Of a stretch of 30,020 nt of DNA, positions 23,405 through 30,020 are shown piece by piece. Both the position numbers and the translations under genes were made by a program. The first letter of the stretch is position 1. The number at the start of each line of letters is the position of its first letter. Below the pieces are notes generated by a model, which was not told where the DNA came from, made no database searches, and saw only the letters and a program-made list of their open reading frames with translations. Source of the DNA: Nanobdellati archaeon (lineage in GTDB: Archaea; B1Sed10-29; WALL01; WAMD01); contig WAMD01000010.1 in assembly GCA_015522495.1 (NCBI GenBank), forward strand, positions 1 through 30,020. Reading direction: 5' to 3'.

Positions 23405-24034
23405 ATGAGATGTCCAAGGTGTGGAAAAGAGACAAATGTCCTTGTTGAAGGGGTCTGTCCTGATTGTTATATTGAAAGGGAAAAGATTTCGTTAAAAAAG
23501 AAGGTTGTACACTTGTGTCCTAGATGTGGTAGGATAAAAGTTGGCAAAGACTGGAAGAGTATTGGTAGTATAGGGGAGTTTATATCCTCAAACTTGAAAA
23601 CCAAGATAAATGAGCCAAAGGTGAAAGTGGAAAAAGTTGAGATTGAAAAAGATAGATTACATGTTCTTTTTGTTGTATATGGAATGCTTGGTGGCAAACA
23701 CGTATCAAAGGAAGTAGATACAACAATAAAGATAATTAGGGAAGTGTGTCCTAGTTGCTTAGCCCCAGATAGCTTTGATTTTAAGTTACAGTTTAGGGGG
23801 GATTACCAGAAACCACTTGACGAGGCTTTGAGGATAGTTGATCGTTATAAGCTAGAGAAAAAGAGGGAAGGGATTGATTTATTGGTGAGAGACAAGAAAG
23901 CAGCGAGAGATATTGTAAAATCTTTGAGGAAGAAATTCAACTTTGAAATCAAGGAGAGCTACAAGCTAGTTGGTGAGGACGTGCACTCTGGGAGGAAAAG
24001 GTACAAGGCTACCTTTCTCCTAAGATTCAAATGA
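23405..24034 (+). CDS. nmd3: NMD3-family 50S/60S export or assembly factor homologue
   Basis: The 209-residue protein has the NMD3 N-terminal zinc ribbons: MRCPRCGKE (Cys3, Cys6), VCPDC (Cys18, Cys21), LCPRCGR and VCPSC. The following LQFRGD and the alpha/beta region match the part shared by archaeal and eukaryotic NMD3. Eukaryotic NMD3 is about twice as long and exports the 60S subunit; archaea have no nucleus, so here a large-subunit assembly or anti-association role is likely. The ATG at 23405 follows AGGTGTGGGT; the GTG at 23399 is within that site. The gene is 32 bases after the nuclease, and its last 15 bases overlap the convergent glycosylase gene. Confidence 0.9.
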   Translation: MRCPRCGKETNVLVEGVCPDCYIEREKISLKKKVVHLCPRCGRIKVGKDWKSIGSIGEFISSNLKTKINEPKVKVEKVEIEKDRLHVLFVVYGMLGGKHVSKEVDTTIKIIREVCPSCLAPDSFDFKLQFRGDYQKPLDEALRIVDRYKLEKKREGIDLLVRDKKAARDIVKSLRKKFNFEIKESYKLVGEDVHSGRKRYKATFLLRFK

Positions 24035-24754
24035 AGCTTTGCACGTGCGGCGTATTGGGCATCCTTCACATGCTGGCTTTTTCCTGCAATGTCGCTTTGC
24101 GTGTTCAACTAGGAGAGCGTGAAATTCATTAAAGGTTGTCCTCTGCTCATCCTCTGGTTTATCAAAAAACGCATTTTCGACAATACACCTTATCTCATCA
24201 TAGTCAGCTTTTTCATCTATCAACCCTAACCTGTTGAATACCCTCCTAGTGTACGCGTCCACTACGAATATTGGTTTTTTTCCAGCGTAGAGCAGGATGG
24301 AGTCGGCAGTTTCCCTCCCAATCCCTTTTATTGACAGCAGTTCCTTCCGTATTTCTTCAACAGGTCTGTCAAAGAAAGCCCCTAACTTGCCGTCCCACAC
24401 CCTTTTCATGTACCTTGCAAGTGTCTTAAGCCTTTTTGCCTTTTGATTGTAGTACCCACTTGGCCTTATCCACACTGCCAATGCCTTTGCATTTGTTTTC
24501 ATTATGCAATCAATGTCTAGGCAGTTATTTTCGATAAGGTTGAGAATTGCCTTTTCAACGTTCTTCCAAGATGTGTTCTGGGTTAGTATGGCTCCAACAA
24601 TTACCTCCCAGGCCTCTCCAGCGTTCCTGGGATGAGAGTAGTCCCCTGGAAAGTACTCTGGGCCCTTCTTAGGGTTGACTGTAACTGGCCACCATCCCTG
24701 GGGGCCGTACGCGTCCAGTAAGGCTTTGTAAATGCGCTGGATTTTACTTTTCAT
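24020..24754 (-). CDS. HhH-GPD DNA glycosylase, MagIII/COG2231-like (endonuclease III relative)
   Basis: The 244-residue protein has the endonuclease III fold: LTQNTSWKNVEKA, hairpin KGIGRETADSI (143-153), the catalytic Asp166 in VVDAYTRR, and a C-terminal Fe-S loop Cys223-x5-Cys229-x2-Cys232-x5-Cys238. The lysine that gives endonuclease III its lyase activity is replaced by Glu148. That and the general pattern fit the MagIII (3-methyladenine glycosylase) group, which removes alkylated bases without cutting the backbone. The substrate is inferred. The ATG overlaps the stop of the upstream regulator gene (ATGA), so it belongs to that operon. Its stop runs 15 bases into nmd3. Confidence 0.88.
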   Translation of the reverse strand: MKSKIQRIYKALLDAYGPQGWWPVTVNPKKGPEYFPGDYSHPRNAGEAWEVIVGAILTQNTSWKNVEKAILNLIENNCLDIDCIMKTNAKALAVWIRPSGYYNQKAKRLKTLARYMKRVWDGKLGAFFDRPVEEIRKELLSIKGIGRETADSILLYAGKKPIFVVDAYTRRVFNRLGLIDEKADYDEIRCIVENAFFDKPEDEQRTTFNEFHALLVEHAKRHCRKKPACEGCPIRRTCKASFES

Positions 24755-25749
24755 TTTTCCACCTTTAATCTTGACCAGTCGTCGTAAGGCAGATAGCCTA
24801 TCTTTATTGTTTCTCTCAAAACTGTGATGTCGTGGTCCCTTATCAACCTAGGAAACTTTGCCTTCAGCTTTTTCATAAACTCAAACATCTCATCGTAGGA
24901 GCCTAGCATTATTTCAAAGTCTATGTCAGACAGGCCGATCTCCTCGACAATGTAGTTGACGCCAGCAGATACTAGGTACCTCTTCAACGCATTGTAATTT
25001 TTCCTAGTCAAGTCTTTTAGGTAAAGGAATACCTTGAAATGAACTAGACCTAGTTTTCTGTGGTTTATATCTGGCCTGAACCCAACTAGGACGCCTTTCT
25101 CCACCATTCTTCTTATCCTGTTCTTCACTGAGTTTGGAGATATACCAACCTTTTCTGCAATGTCCACCGTTGGCATTCTAGCGTCCTCAGCCAGCTCCCT
25201 CAGTATGGCAATGTCCTTTTCATCCAATTCCACGTTTCCTGAGTAGGATGTTATGTACACGGCATTGTCTGGTTTTTTGATTATTGAGTTAAAGAACGGC
25301 AAGTGGAGCACCGACAGCCCAATGGACTCTCTCTTTTCCTTTATATATTCACCGAACTTGAAGATCAGGTCCTGCGTGGCATCTTTGAACTCAGTCAGGT
25401 TTTTGGTCCATGTGGACATCATGAACTCATACCTTCCTTCCCCAATCATTGCCCATACCCACTTTTTGTCGTTTACAACATATTCCTTCATTTCATCCTC
25501 AACTTTTGGAGTTGTGTTTTGGAGGCTCAAGAACAGCCTGCAGTAGAAGTATCCACGCTTACCGTTGTCTATGATTGGATAAAACCCATTTACTATACCT
25601 TTCTCCTTCAGCCTGCTTATTCTATACCTTACGTTCTGCTTGCTCATTCTTGTTTTTCTTCCTATCTCTGCATCAGAGGCCCTTGCGTTAAAGTCAAGTG
25701 CGTTTAGGATACTGATGTCCTTTGAGTCCAAGCTCTTTAGTCTATCCAT
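24751..25749 (-). CDS. Double Lrp/AsnC-type transcriptional regulator (332 aa)
   Basis: The protein contains two complete Lrp-like units in tandem. Helix-turn-helix 1 is ASDAEIGRKTRMSKQNVRY (about 24-42) and helix-turn-helix 2 is MPTVDIAEKVGISPNSVKN (about 191-209), each followed by a ligand/dimer-type alpha/beta domain. Usual Lrp proteins are about 150 residues, so this is an internal fusion or duplication. The two halves are diverged, so the event is old. It is transcribed ahead of the glycosylase and could control it or itself. No ribosome binding site is seen at ATG 25749; ATAAATTTTTATT at about 25773-25785 fits a leaderless message. Confidence 0.88.
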   Translation of the reverse strand: MDRLKSLDSKDISILNALDFNARASDAEIGRKTRMSKQNVRYRISRLKEKGIVNGFYPIIDNGKRGYFYCRLFLSLQNTTPKVEDEMKEYVVNDKKWVWAMIGEGRYEFMMSTWTKNLTEFKDATQDLIFKFGEYIKEKRESIGLSVLHLPFFNSIIKKPDNAVYITSYSGNVELDEKDIAILRELAEDARMPTVDIAEKVGISPNSVKNRIRRMVEKGVLVGFRPDINHRKLGLVHFKVFLYLKDLTRKNYNALKRYLVSAGVNYIVEEIGLSDIDFEIMLGSYDEMFEFMKKLKAKFPRLIRDHDITVLRETIKIGYLPYDDWSRLKVEK

Positions 25750-25812
25750 ATTTTACATATCGAACTTATCCAATAAAAATTTATCATTTTGACAAAAAAT
25801 TTTAATGAAATG

Positions 25813-25821
25813 TTAATTATA
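25813..25821 (+). promoter_or_regulatory. TATA-like box of the methyltransferase gene
   Basis: TTAATTATA is centred 26 bases before the ATG at 25843, with no ribosome binding site between, as expected for a leaderless gene. The 93-base gap also holds the separate - strand box of the Lrp-type gene near 25773-25785. Confidence 0.45.
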
Positions 25822-25842
25822 TTGTGTTACTACTAACTAGTT

Positions 25843-26517
25843 ATGACAAATGAGATGGGCAATAGGCGTGTAGATAAGAAGTCTGTATATGATGTTGATT
25901 TTGATTATTATATCAATAACGCAACTCCAGCATATATTGATTTCATGAACTCAGAACACGATTACTTAAGGAATAGCATATCCAGGGGCAGGCTTTTGGA
26001 GCTTGGTGCGGGTAGTGGTAGGATACTAAAAGCTGTCCATGATATTGTAGACTCAGCAGTAGGTGTTGACAAGTCAAAAACGCAGATCTCTGCGCTGAAG
26101 AGGAACGTCCCTCATGGGAATATTGGCGTGGTCCATGCAGATATGCGGGATCTACCTTTCAAGGAGGGCTACTTTGACTACGCAACTCTCATGTTCAGCA
26201 CATTAGGGAATTTCCATGATGAAGACAAAGCCAAAATACTGAGCGAAGCTAGGAGGATCTTGAAGAAGGGAGGAAAGCTGTTTGTTAGTGTTTACGCTGA
26301 GAACGCATTTGACTACCAAAGAGAGTTTTATACAGGACTCGGCTTTGATGTCCGCAACGAAGGAAGTTTAACGATAGTCTCTGGAGAAAATGGCGGTTTT
26401 GTCTCTGAACGATTCACAAGAGAAAAGCTAGAACAGCTGGCTAGATCAGCAGGTTTCTCAGAGGTTCGCATTACTCCTCTAACCGAGTGGACGTACATGT
26501 GCGAGATGGTGAAGTAA
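25843..26517 (+). CDS. Class I SAM-dependent methyltransferase
   Basis: The 224-residue protein has motif I LLELGAGSGRI (about 52-62), GVDKSKTQ (motif II), VVHADMRDLPF and the post-motif FDYATLMFSTLGNF. The rest of the fold continues through SEARRILKKGGKLFVSVYAEN. This is the common small-molecule or undefined methyltransferase pattern; nothing in the sequence shows the substrate. It starts apparently leaderless at ATG 25843 (ATG 25855 is also in frame). It converges on the DUF763 gene with only 5 bases between the two stops. Confidence 0.85.
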   Translation: MTNEMGNRRVDKKSVYDVDFDYYINNATPAYIDFMNSEHDYLRNSISRGRLLELGAGSGRILKAVHDIVDSAVGVDKSKTQISALKRNVPHGNIGVVHADMRDLPFKEGYFDYATLMFSTLGNFHDEDKAKILSEARRILKKGGKLFVSVYAENAFDYQREFYTGLGFDVRNEGSLTIVSGENGGFVSERFTREKLEQLARSAGFSEVRITPLTEWTYMCEMVK

Positions 26518-26522
26518 CATTA

Positions 26523-27539
26523 TTAGCTAATCCTATACCCAAGCCTCCTCAACGCCTGAATCTCTTCCTTTCTCCCTAGCTTTGCCATCTCAACAGCTTC
26601 CCTCAGCGTCAGCGTGGCCTCGTCCATCGCCTTCCTGTCTACTGGGAAAGGCACACCGTCCTTTCCACCAACTGCGAATGCATACCTTATCGGATCCTTG
26701 TAACTGGGCGGCTTCCCGAAGACGACATCTGAGATTAAGGCAAGTGCTCTCAGAGTGGACGGTCCAACTCCCTTAACTAGGAGGAGCTCCTCGAAGTTCC
26801 TGGGCTGGATCTCGTAGACCTCCTTCAAAGCGCTCCAGTTGGCCCTCTTAGGCATTTCAAGCCTAGCCCCAAGTTCTGGCATCTCTAGCTTTGGCCTTTC
26901 CCTAGCTAGGTTTAGCACTGTTTCCCTAGCCCCCTCAGATTCACTGGACGCTAGGTTCATGACCTTGTTTTCCACCTTCTGACCTGCAACCAGCTGGGGG
27001 TCGTTCAGGAAGTCGTCTGCATTGAACCAGTGGTACCTCCTGGCCCATCTGGAATTCATGCCCTGCTGGATCACAGTCCAATTACCTTTCTCGTCGAAGG
27101 CCAAGGTGTGGTGGTATAGCTGGTATCCGTCCTGGACGCATGCGTTGTCAACCTTGGCAACTAGTCTGCTGGCCCTGACTAGCTCCTTCAATCGCCTAGT
27201 CCCTAGCCCTAGCTGGTCTCCTAGCTTAACTATCTCATCTGGCGTCTTCCTGCTAGCTCTCCCCTTCCCACCAGCCACGACCAGGCCTAGCTCTGGGCCT
27301 AGAGCGGCTTTCAAAGCACCCATTGTTACGGTGGTTGTCCCAGATGAGTGCCAGTCAAATCCCAGGACTAGGGAAAGGCTCTGGAACCAGTAGGGGTGGG
27401 CTAGCCTCCTCAACAGCTCTTCCGTCCCGTACTCGTTTACTATGACCTCTGATATTGCTTTCCCTAGCTTTACCATCTTTCCAAACAGCCATGGTGGTGC
27501 ATGTCCTGTATGCAGTGGAAGGTCTGCTGTCCCTCTCAT
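26523..27539 (-). CDS. DUF763-family protein (338 aa)
   Basis: The N terminus MRGTADLPLHTGHAPPWLF and the later FDWHSSGTTTVTMGALKAAL are hallmarks of DUF763, a family of unknown function common in archaea and found in some bacteria. KGVGPSTLRALALISDVVFG near 245-270 looks like a helix-hairpin-helix, so DNA or RNA contact is possible. No signal peptide or membrane segment. The gene is clearly richer in G+C than its neighbours: 120 bases at 27181-27300 contain 70 G+C, against 23 in 60 at 26281-26340. It also contains about 20 CTAG sites per kb. This may reflect transfer or strong codon bias. GTGAGA precedes ATG 27539; an upstream frame to 27572 is not used. Confidence 0.85.
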   Translation of the reverse strand: MRGTADLPLHTGHAPPWLFGKMVKLGKAISEVIVNEYGTEELLRRLAHPYWFQSLSLVLGFDWHSSGTTTVTMGALKAALGPELGLVVAGGKGRASRKTPDEIVKLGDQLGLGTRRLKELVRASRLVAKVDNACVQDGYQLYHHTLAFDEKGNWTVIQQGMNSRWARRYHWFNADDFLNDPQLVAGQKVENKVMNLASSESEGARETVLNLARERPKLEMPELGARLEMPKRANWSALKEVYEIQPRNFEELLLVKGVGPSTLRALALISDVVFGKPPSYKDPIRYAFAVGGKDGVPFPVDRKAMDEATLTLREAVEMAKLGRKEEIQALRRLGYRIS

Positions 27540-27591
27540 ATTCTCACAATATGTTTTTAACACAGAATTCAATAAACCTATCGGTGATTCT

Positions 27592-27819
27592 ATGAAGGTG
27601 GATGTGGTCGTTGAAGAGGATGAGGAAGGAGGGTATGTTGTCTATGTTCCTGTGCTTCCTGGTTGCCACTCCCAAGGGGATACTCTAGATGAGGCTTTGG
27701 CAAACATAAAAGAGGCAATAGAACTTTACTTAGATGTCCTAGATCCGGATGAGAAGGAGGCAGCGTTGTACGCCATCTCCCACGTCAGAGGAATGAAAAG
27801 GGTGGAAGTCAATGCCTAA
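27592..27819 (+). CDS. hicB: HicB-like antitoxin (75 aa)
   Basis: The protein begins with the HicB fold MKVDVVVEEDEEGGYVVYVP, then LPGCHSQGDTLDEALANIKEAI, the partial RNase H-like domain that blocks HicA. At 75 residues it lacks the C-terminal DNA-binding helix-turn-helix or ribbon-helix-helix found in longer HicB proteins, so it may not repress its own promoter. GGTGATTC at 27583 just before ATG 27592 fixes the start; the frame is open further upstream, but that part belongs to the opposite DUF763 gene. The end overlaps hicA by 8 bases. Confidence 0.9.
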   Translation: MKVDVVVEEDEEGGYVVYVPVLPGCHSQGDTLDEALANIKEAIELYLDVLDPDEKEAALYAISHVRGMKRVEVNA

Positions 27820-28039
27820 GATAAAACCGATGCACAGCAAAGCGTTAATTGAAATTCTAGAAAAATTGGGTTTCAAAACCATAAGGCAGAAGGGATCCCA
27901 TCTGATAATGAGAAAGGATGGGCATATTGTAGTTGTCCCTGTCCATGAAAAACCTTTAAAACCTGGATTGATTCATGCTATATTGAGGGAAGTAAAGGTA
28001 CCCAGGTCTGAATTCATGCATATGGTAGGTGAGGTATGA
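27812..28039 (+). CDS. hicA: HicA-like mRNA interferase toxin (75 aa)
   Basis: The dsRBD-like small protein has the HicA pattern: LIEILEKLGFKTIRQKGSH with the catalytic His, then HIVVVPVHEKPLKPGLIHAIL. HicA cuts mRNA or tmRNA independently of translation, and is held inactive by HicB. Here the antitoxin is first, the reverse of the usual hicA-hicB order, although this arrangement is common for the short HicB group. All key residues (Gly-Ser-His and the His of VPVHEK) are intact, so the toxin looks functional. Stop overlaps the following gene (ATGA). Confidence 0.9.
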   Translation: MPKIKPMHSKALIEILEKLGFKTIRQKGSHLIMRKDGHIVVVPVHEKPLKPGLIHAILREVKVPRSEFMHMVGEV

Positions 28040-28305
28040 TGTGGTTGGATGTTGCTAGGAATTTGGATGCTAAGATGAGGAGATATGTGGCTGAGCGCAA
28101 TTTGAGGTATGGTGTATTCCTTGTTTTCTCAGGGATTTTGTGGGCTGCCCAGGTAGAAGGGTACATAGAATTTCAGCTTCTCATGCCAGGGCTCTTAGGG
28201 TTGGCAGGCCTCCTTATGATTGCAGAAGGGTTTGCAATGGAAAAGGTCAAGTTTAAGCAGAGGAAATTGACCAGTGTAAAGAAGAGAAAAAAGAGGAAAA
28301 GATAG
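28036..28305 (+). CDS. Small membrane protein (89 aa)
   Basis: Two hydrophobic segments (YGVFLVFSGILWAAQ and LLMPGLLGLAGLLMIAEG) are joined by a short loop, with a basic N terminus and a Lys/Arg-rich tail (KFKQRKLTSVKKRKKRKR). No family is recognised. ATG 28036 overlaps the hicA stop; ATG 28039 is an equally good start. Translation coupling to the HicA toxin is notable; it could be an accessory factor, or simply a downstream neighbour. Confidence 0.7.
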   Translation: MMWLDVARNLDAKMRRYVAERNLRYGVFLVFSGILWAAQVEGYIEFQLLMPGLLGLAGLLMIAEGFAMEKVKFKQRKLTSVKKRKKRKR

Positions 28306-28482
28306 CAGTTTTCAATTATCATAAGCCCATACTTGAATTTACGATATTAATTGGATTAGTTAACGGCCCATCCTACCCAATATTTTTAAACTTCTTCTCG
28401 ATTAATCTAACGAAAATCATTTAAAGAAGTATATTTAGAAAGTATTGTAACCCGTTAGTGGTTACGTTTAGGGGGATTGAGA
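28306..28482. other. Intergenic region with promoter and short hairpin
   Basis: This 177-base gap is the largest in the window. It contains a TATA-like box TATTTTTAAA at 28381-28390, a second AT-rich stretch near 28418-28440 and an inverted repeat GTAACC-7 bases-GGTTAC at 28447-28465. I see no tRNA, no open frame with a good start and no repeat array. Confidence 0.6.
28447..28465. repeat. Short inverted repeat (GTAACC / GGTTAC)
   Basis: A perfect 6-base inverted repeat with a 7-base loop, 18 bases before the ATG at 28483. It could be an operator for the large gene, or a weak 5' leader hairpin. A chance occurrence is possible at this length. Confidence 0.3.
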
Positions 28483-30020
28483 ATGCCGTTATTCAAAAGA
28501 GCAAAAAAAGCTACAATGGGAGGCATGTTAAGAGACATGGCAAAACAAAGATGGAAAGCCATGAAGTCTGCCTACAGGAGAGGTGATATACTCTATTCTG
28601 ATTATCTTGCAGAGAAGGAGAGATGGAAGAGGGCAAAGCTGACGGCTAAGAAGCTGAAGGCGTGGGAGAGGCCGAGCGCGGTTACTAGGGCTTTAGATGC
28701 TATCATAGGGAAACCCCACCAGGTTGAGGTCAGCGGTGAGGCCTTGAAAAAGATAATTGAGAGGCAGTTTGGTGAGCAATTGAATATCCCTGCCCCTGCT
28801 AGGGTGAGTGTTAGGTACTTCCCAGGTTTTACTAGGATGAGTGATATCGAGGCTGGAGTGCTGAAGGCGTTGCGTGACATGGGTGCGCAGTTTAACAAAC
28901 CCTGGGAGGAGGGCGTTTCGTGGAAGAGGGGTTCACTTCTAATGTCTGAGAACGCCCGCCAGATAATGGAGGGCTTACAGAACGTTGACTTTGACCAGCT
29001 GGCCAGGGAAGTTGAGAGGGGCATGGAACCAGCCCAGCCTCAGCCACAAAAGCAGCCAAGACAACCTGCTGAGGGAGTAGTTCAACCCCAGTTTAGTGAA
29101 GTAGATGTTGAAGAGATAGTGAGGAGGGTTATGAATGAGATGGCGAGTAGGGGTCCGGGTATGGTGCAAGCCACAAATGTTAGTGTTAGTGCTCCACCCA
29201 GGCCTGAAGACGAAACAACTAGGGCGTTGGTTGATGTACTCAGGAGATTAGCTGCTAGTGGAGAACGCAATGAACTTGCTAATAGATTGAATTACCTAGC
29301 TGAACAGATAGAGAAAGGGGAGGTTAAAGTAAGTACTCCTATATCCTCAGAGGAATTAACAAAGAAGGTGGAGGAGACTAGAGTACCAAGTATAGACAGA
29401 GATGAGTTGCTTAAAGAAATAGATGATATAATAGGTAAATTACGACATAACATAAGGCGGAGCGTAAAACATAAGGATATTCCAGATGCTATAAAAGGCA
29501 CGTATTTTGTTCATAATAGGCTTGGAGAAAAGAAGAATTTATTAGCTTTGTTAACAGCAATGGGGGATATTGATAAGGTTCACACTAGTTTTGATAACAT
29601 TGCTAGGAAATTGAACAGTGGTATGCCAGTTCCCATAAAGTTTGGAGATGGTAGAATAATTTTGCCTAGTTCTATCGTAGATGAGATCGCGAGAAGGCAC
29701 TACAACTACAATAAGAAACCAGGAGCTTTGAGTTGGGAAAAGCTTACCCCAAAGGAGAGGGAAAAGAAGATTGAAGAAGTTTATGATGCTGCAAAAAATC
29801 AAAAATTTGAGGATTTTTTGAAAGGATTGTTTGGTGAAGACGAAATAAGTAAAATCAAAAATGTTGCAAAGAAAAAGAAGTGGACTGTTAATGAGCATGA
29901 AGAGGATTTAAAGAGTTTACTCAGCTTGTTAAACGATCTTAAAGAGAAAGTAGAATCTGGAAAGATAGACTTAAGTATAATAGGAGTTAAACCAGGGGCG
30001 CCAGCTCCAGCACCAGGAGC
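28483..30020 (+). CDS. Large unknown protein, 3' end cut by the window (over 512 aa)
   Basis: A continuous frame starts at ATG 28483 after GGGGGATTGAG and runs to the last base without a stop. The N terminus is basic and helical (MPLFKRAKKATMGGMLRD, KERWKRAKLTAKKLKAWERP). A first domain, to about residue 170, includes VSVRYFPGFTRMSDIEAGVL. A Gln/Pro linker (PAQPQPQKQPRQPAE, about 187-202) leads to a helical region of over 250 charged residues; the visible end, KPGAPAPAPGA, begins another linker. No signal peptide, membrane segment or cysteines are seen. G+C falls along the gene: 31 of 60 bases at 28921-28980, 17 of 60 at 29821-29880. I do not recognise it; a structural or scaffold protein is one possibility. 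Confidence 0.75.
   Translation, partial: MPLFKRAKKATMGGMLRDMAKQRWKAMKSAYRRGDILYSDYLAEKERWKRAKLTAKKLKAWERPSAVTRALDAIIGKPHQVEVSGEALKKIIERQFGEQLNIPAPARVSVRYFPGFTRMSDIEAGVLKALRDMGAQFNKPWEEGVSWKRGSLLMSENARQIMEGLQNVDFDQLAREVERGMEPAQPQPQKQPRQPAEGVVQPQFSEVDVEEIVRRVMNEMASRGPGMVQATNVSVSAPPRPEDETTRALVDVLRRLAASGERNELANRLNYLAEQIEKGEVKVSTPISSEELTKKVEETRVPSIDRDELLKEIDDIIGKLRHNIRRSVKHKDIPDAIKGTYFVHNRLGEKKNLLALLTAMGDIDKVHTSFDNIARKLNSGMPVPIKFGDGRIILPSSIVDEIARRHYNYNKKPGALSWEKLTPKEREKKIEEVYDAAKNQKFEDFLKGLFGEDEISKIKNVAKKKKWTVNEHEEDLKSLLSLLNDLKEKVESGKIDLSIIGVKPGAPAPAPG

Noticed and set aside
27442..27591. Extension of the HicB frame 50 codons upstream
   Set aside because: It would overlap the opposite DUF763 coding region. 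HicB homology begins exactly at ATG 27592, after GGTGAT.
1..30020. CRISPR array, insertion sequence, integrase or rRNA
   Set aside because: No spaced direct repeats, transposase-like or integrase-like proteins, or rRNA-like segments were found by eye.

Overview
This 30 kb window is archaeal. It carries RadB, a two-ring Cdc48 ATPase, an Mre11-type nuclease, NMD3, a stand-alone beta-CASP nuclease of the aCPSF2 type, a tetraether lipid synthase homologue, prepilins with class III signal peptides, and upstream AT-rich TATA-like boxes with many GGTGAT-type ribosome binding sites or apparent leaderless starts. Genes are tightly packed: no gap reaches 300 bases, many neighbours overlap as ATGA, and two convergent pairs run more than 10 bases into each other. 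Several proteins are reduced forms of larger families (NFACT-R without NFACT-N, a short Bud23-like methyltransferase, a HicB without a DNA-binding domain). This fits a small-genome lineage such as DPANN, but the window holds no marker that fixes the phylum. No rRNA, tRNA, CRISPR array, insertion sequence or integrase was seen.

Layout. 1-4.2 kb: an FHA protein, type IA topoisomerase and an NFACT-R protein on +, converging on radB. 4.2-9.9 kb: cdc48 on +, then on - a Bud23-like methyltransferase, an M50 metalloprotease, an unknown 373-residue protein and an EamA transporter. 9.9-12.0 kb: a pilin-like locus made of three small + genes and four overlapping - genes that meet tail to tail. 12.1-14.8 kb: a coiled-coil protein (COG1340 type) with two small helical or alpha/beta proteins, then on - a DUF131 protein and a YchF-type GTPase. 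15-18.4 kb: tetraether lipid synthase (+), a secreted protein (-) and mre11 (+). 18.4-20.8 kb: two processive family 2 glycosyltransferases (-). 20.8-24 kb: a membrane-anchored thioredoxin-like protein, a polytopic membrane protein, aCPSF2-like nuclease and NMD3 (+). 24-25.7 kb: a MagIII-like DNA glycosylase and a double Lrp-type regulator (-). 25.8-28.3 kb: a methyltransferase, a compositionally distinct DUF763 gene (-), and a hicB-hicA pair with a small membrane protein. 28.5 kb to the end: a large unknown protein that runs off the window.

Functionally the window is mostly housekeeping: DNA topology and repair (topA, radB, mre11, MagIII-like), protein unfolding (cdc48), ribosome and RNA quality control (NFACT-R, Bud23-like, NMD3, aCPSF2-like), and the cell envelope (tes, two glycosyltransferases, pilins, M50 protease). 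The most likely undescribed system is the pilin-like locus at 9.98-12.02 kb. It has several prepilin-like N termini, but no assembly ATPase, platform protein or prepilin peptidase nearby. Promoter and operon calls are read by eye from sequence and are inference.
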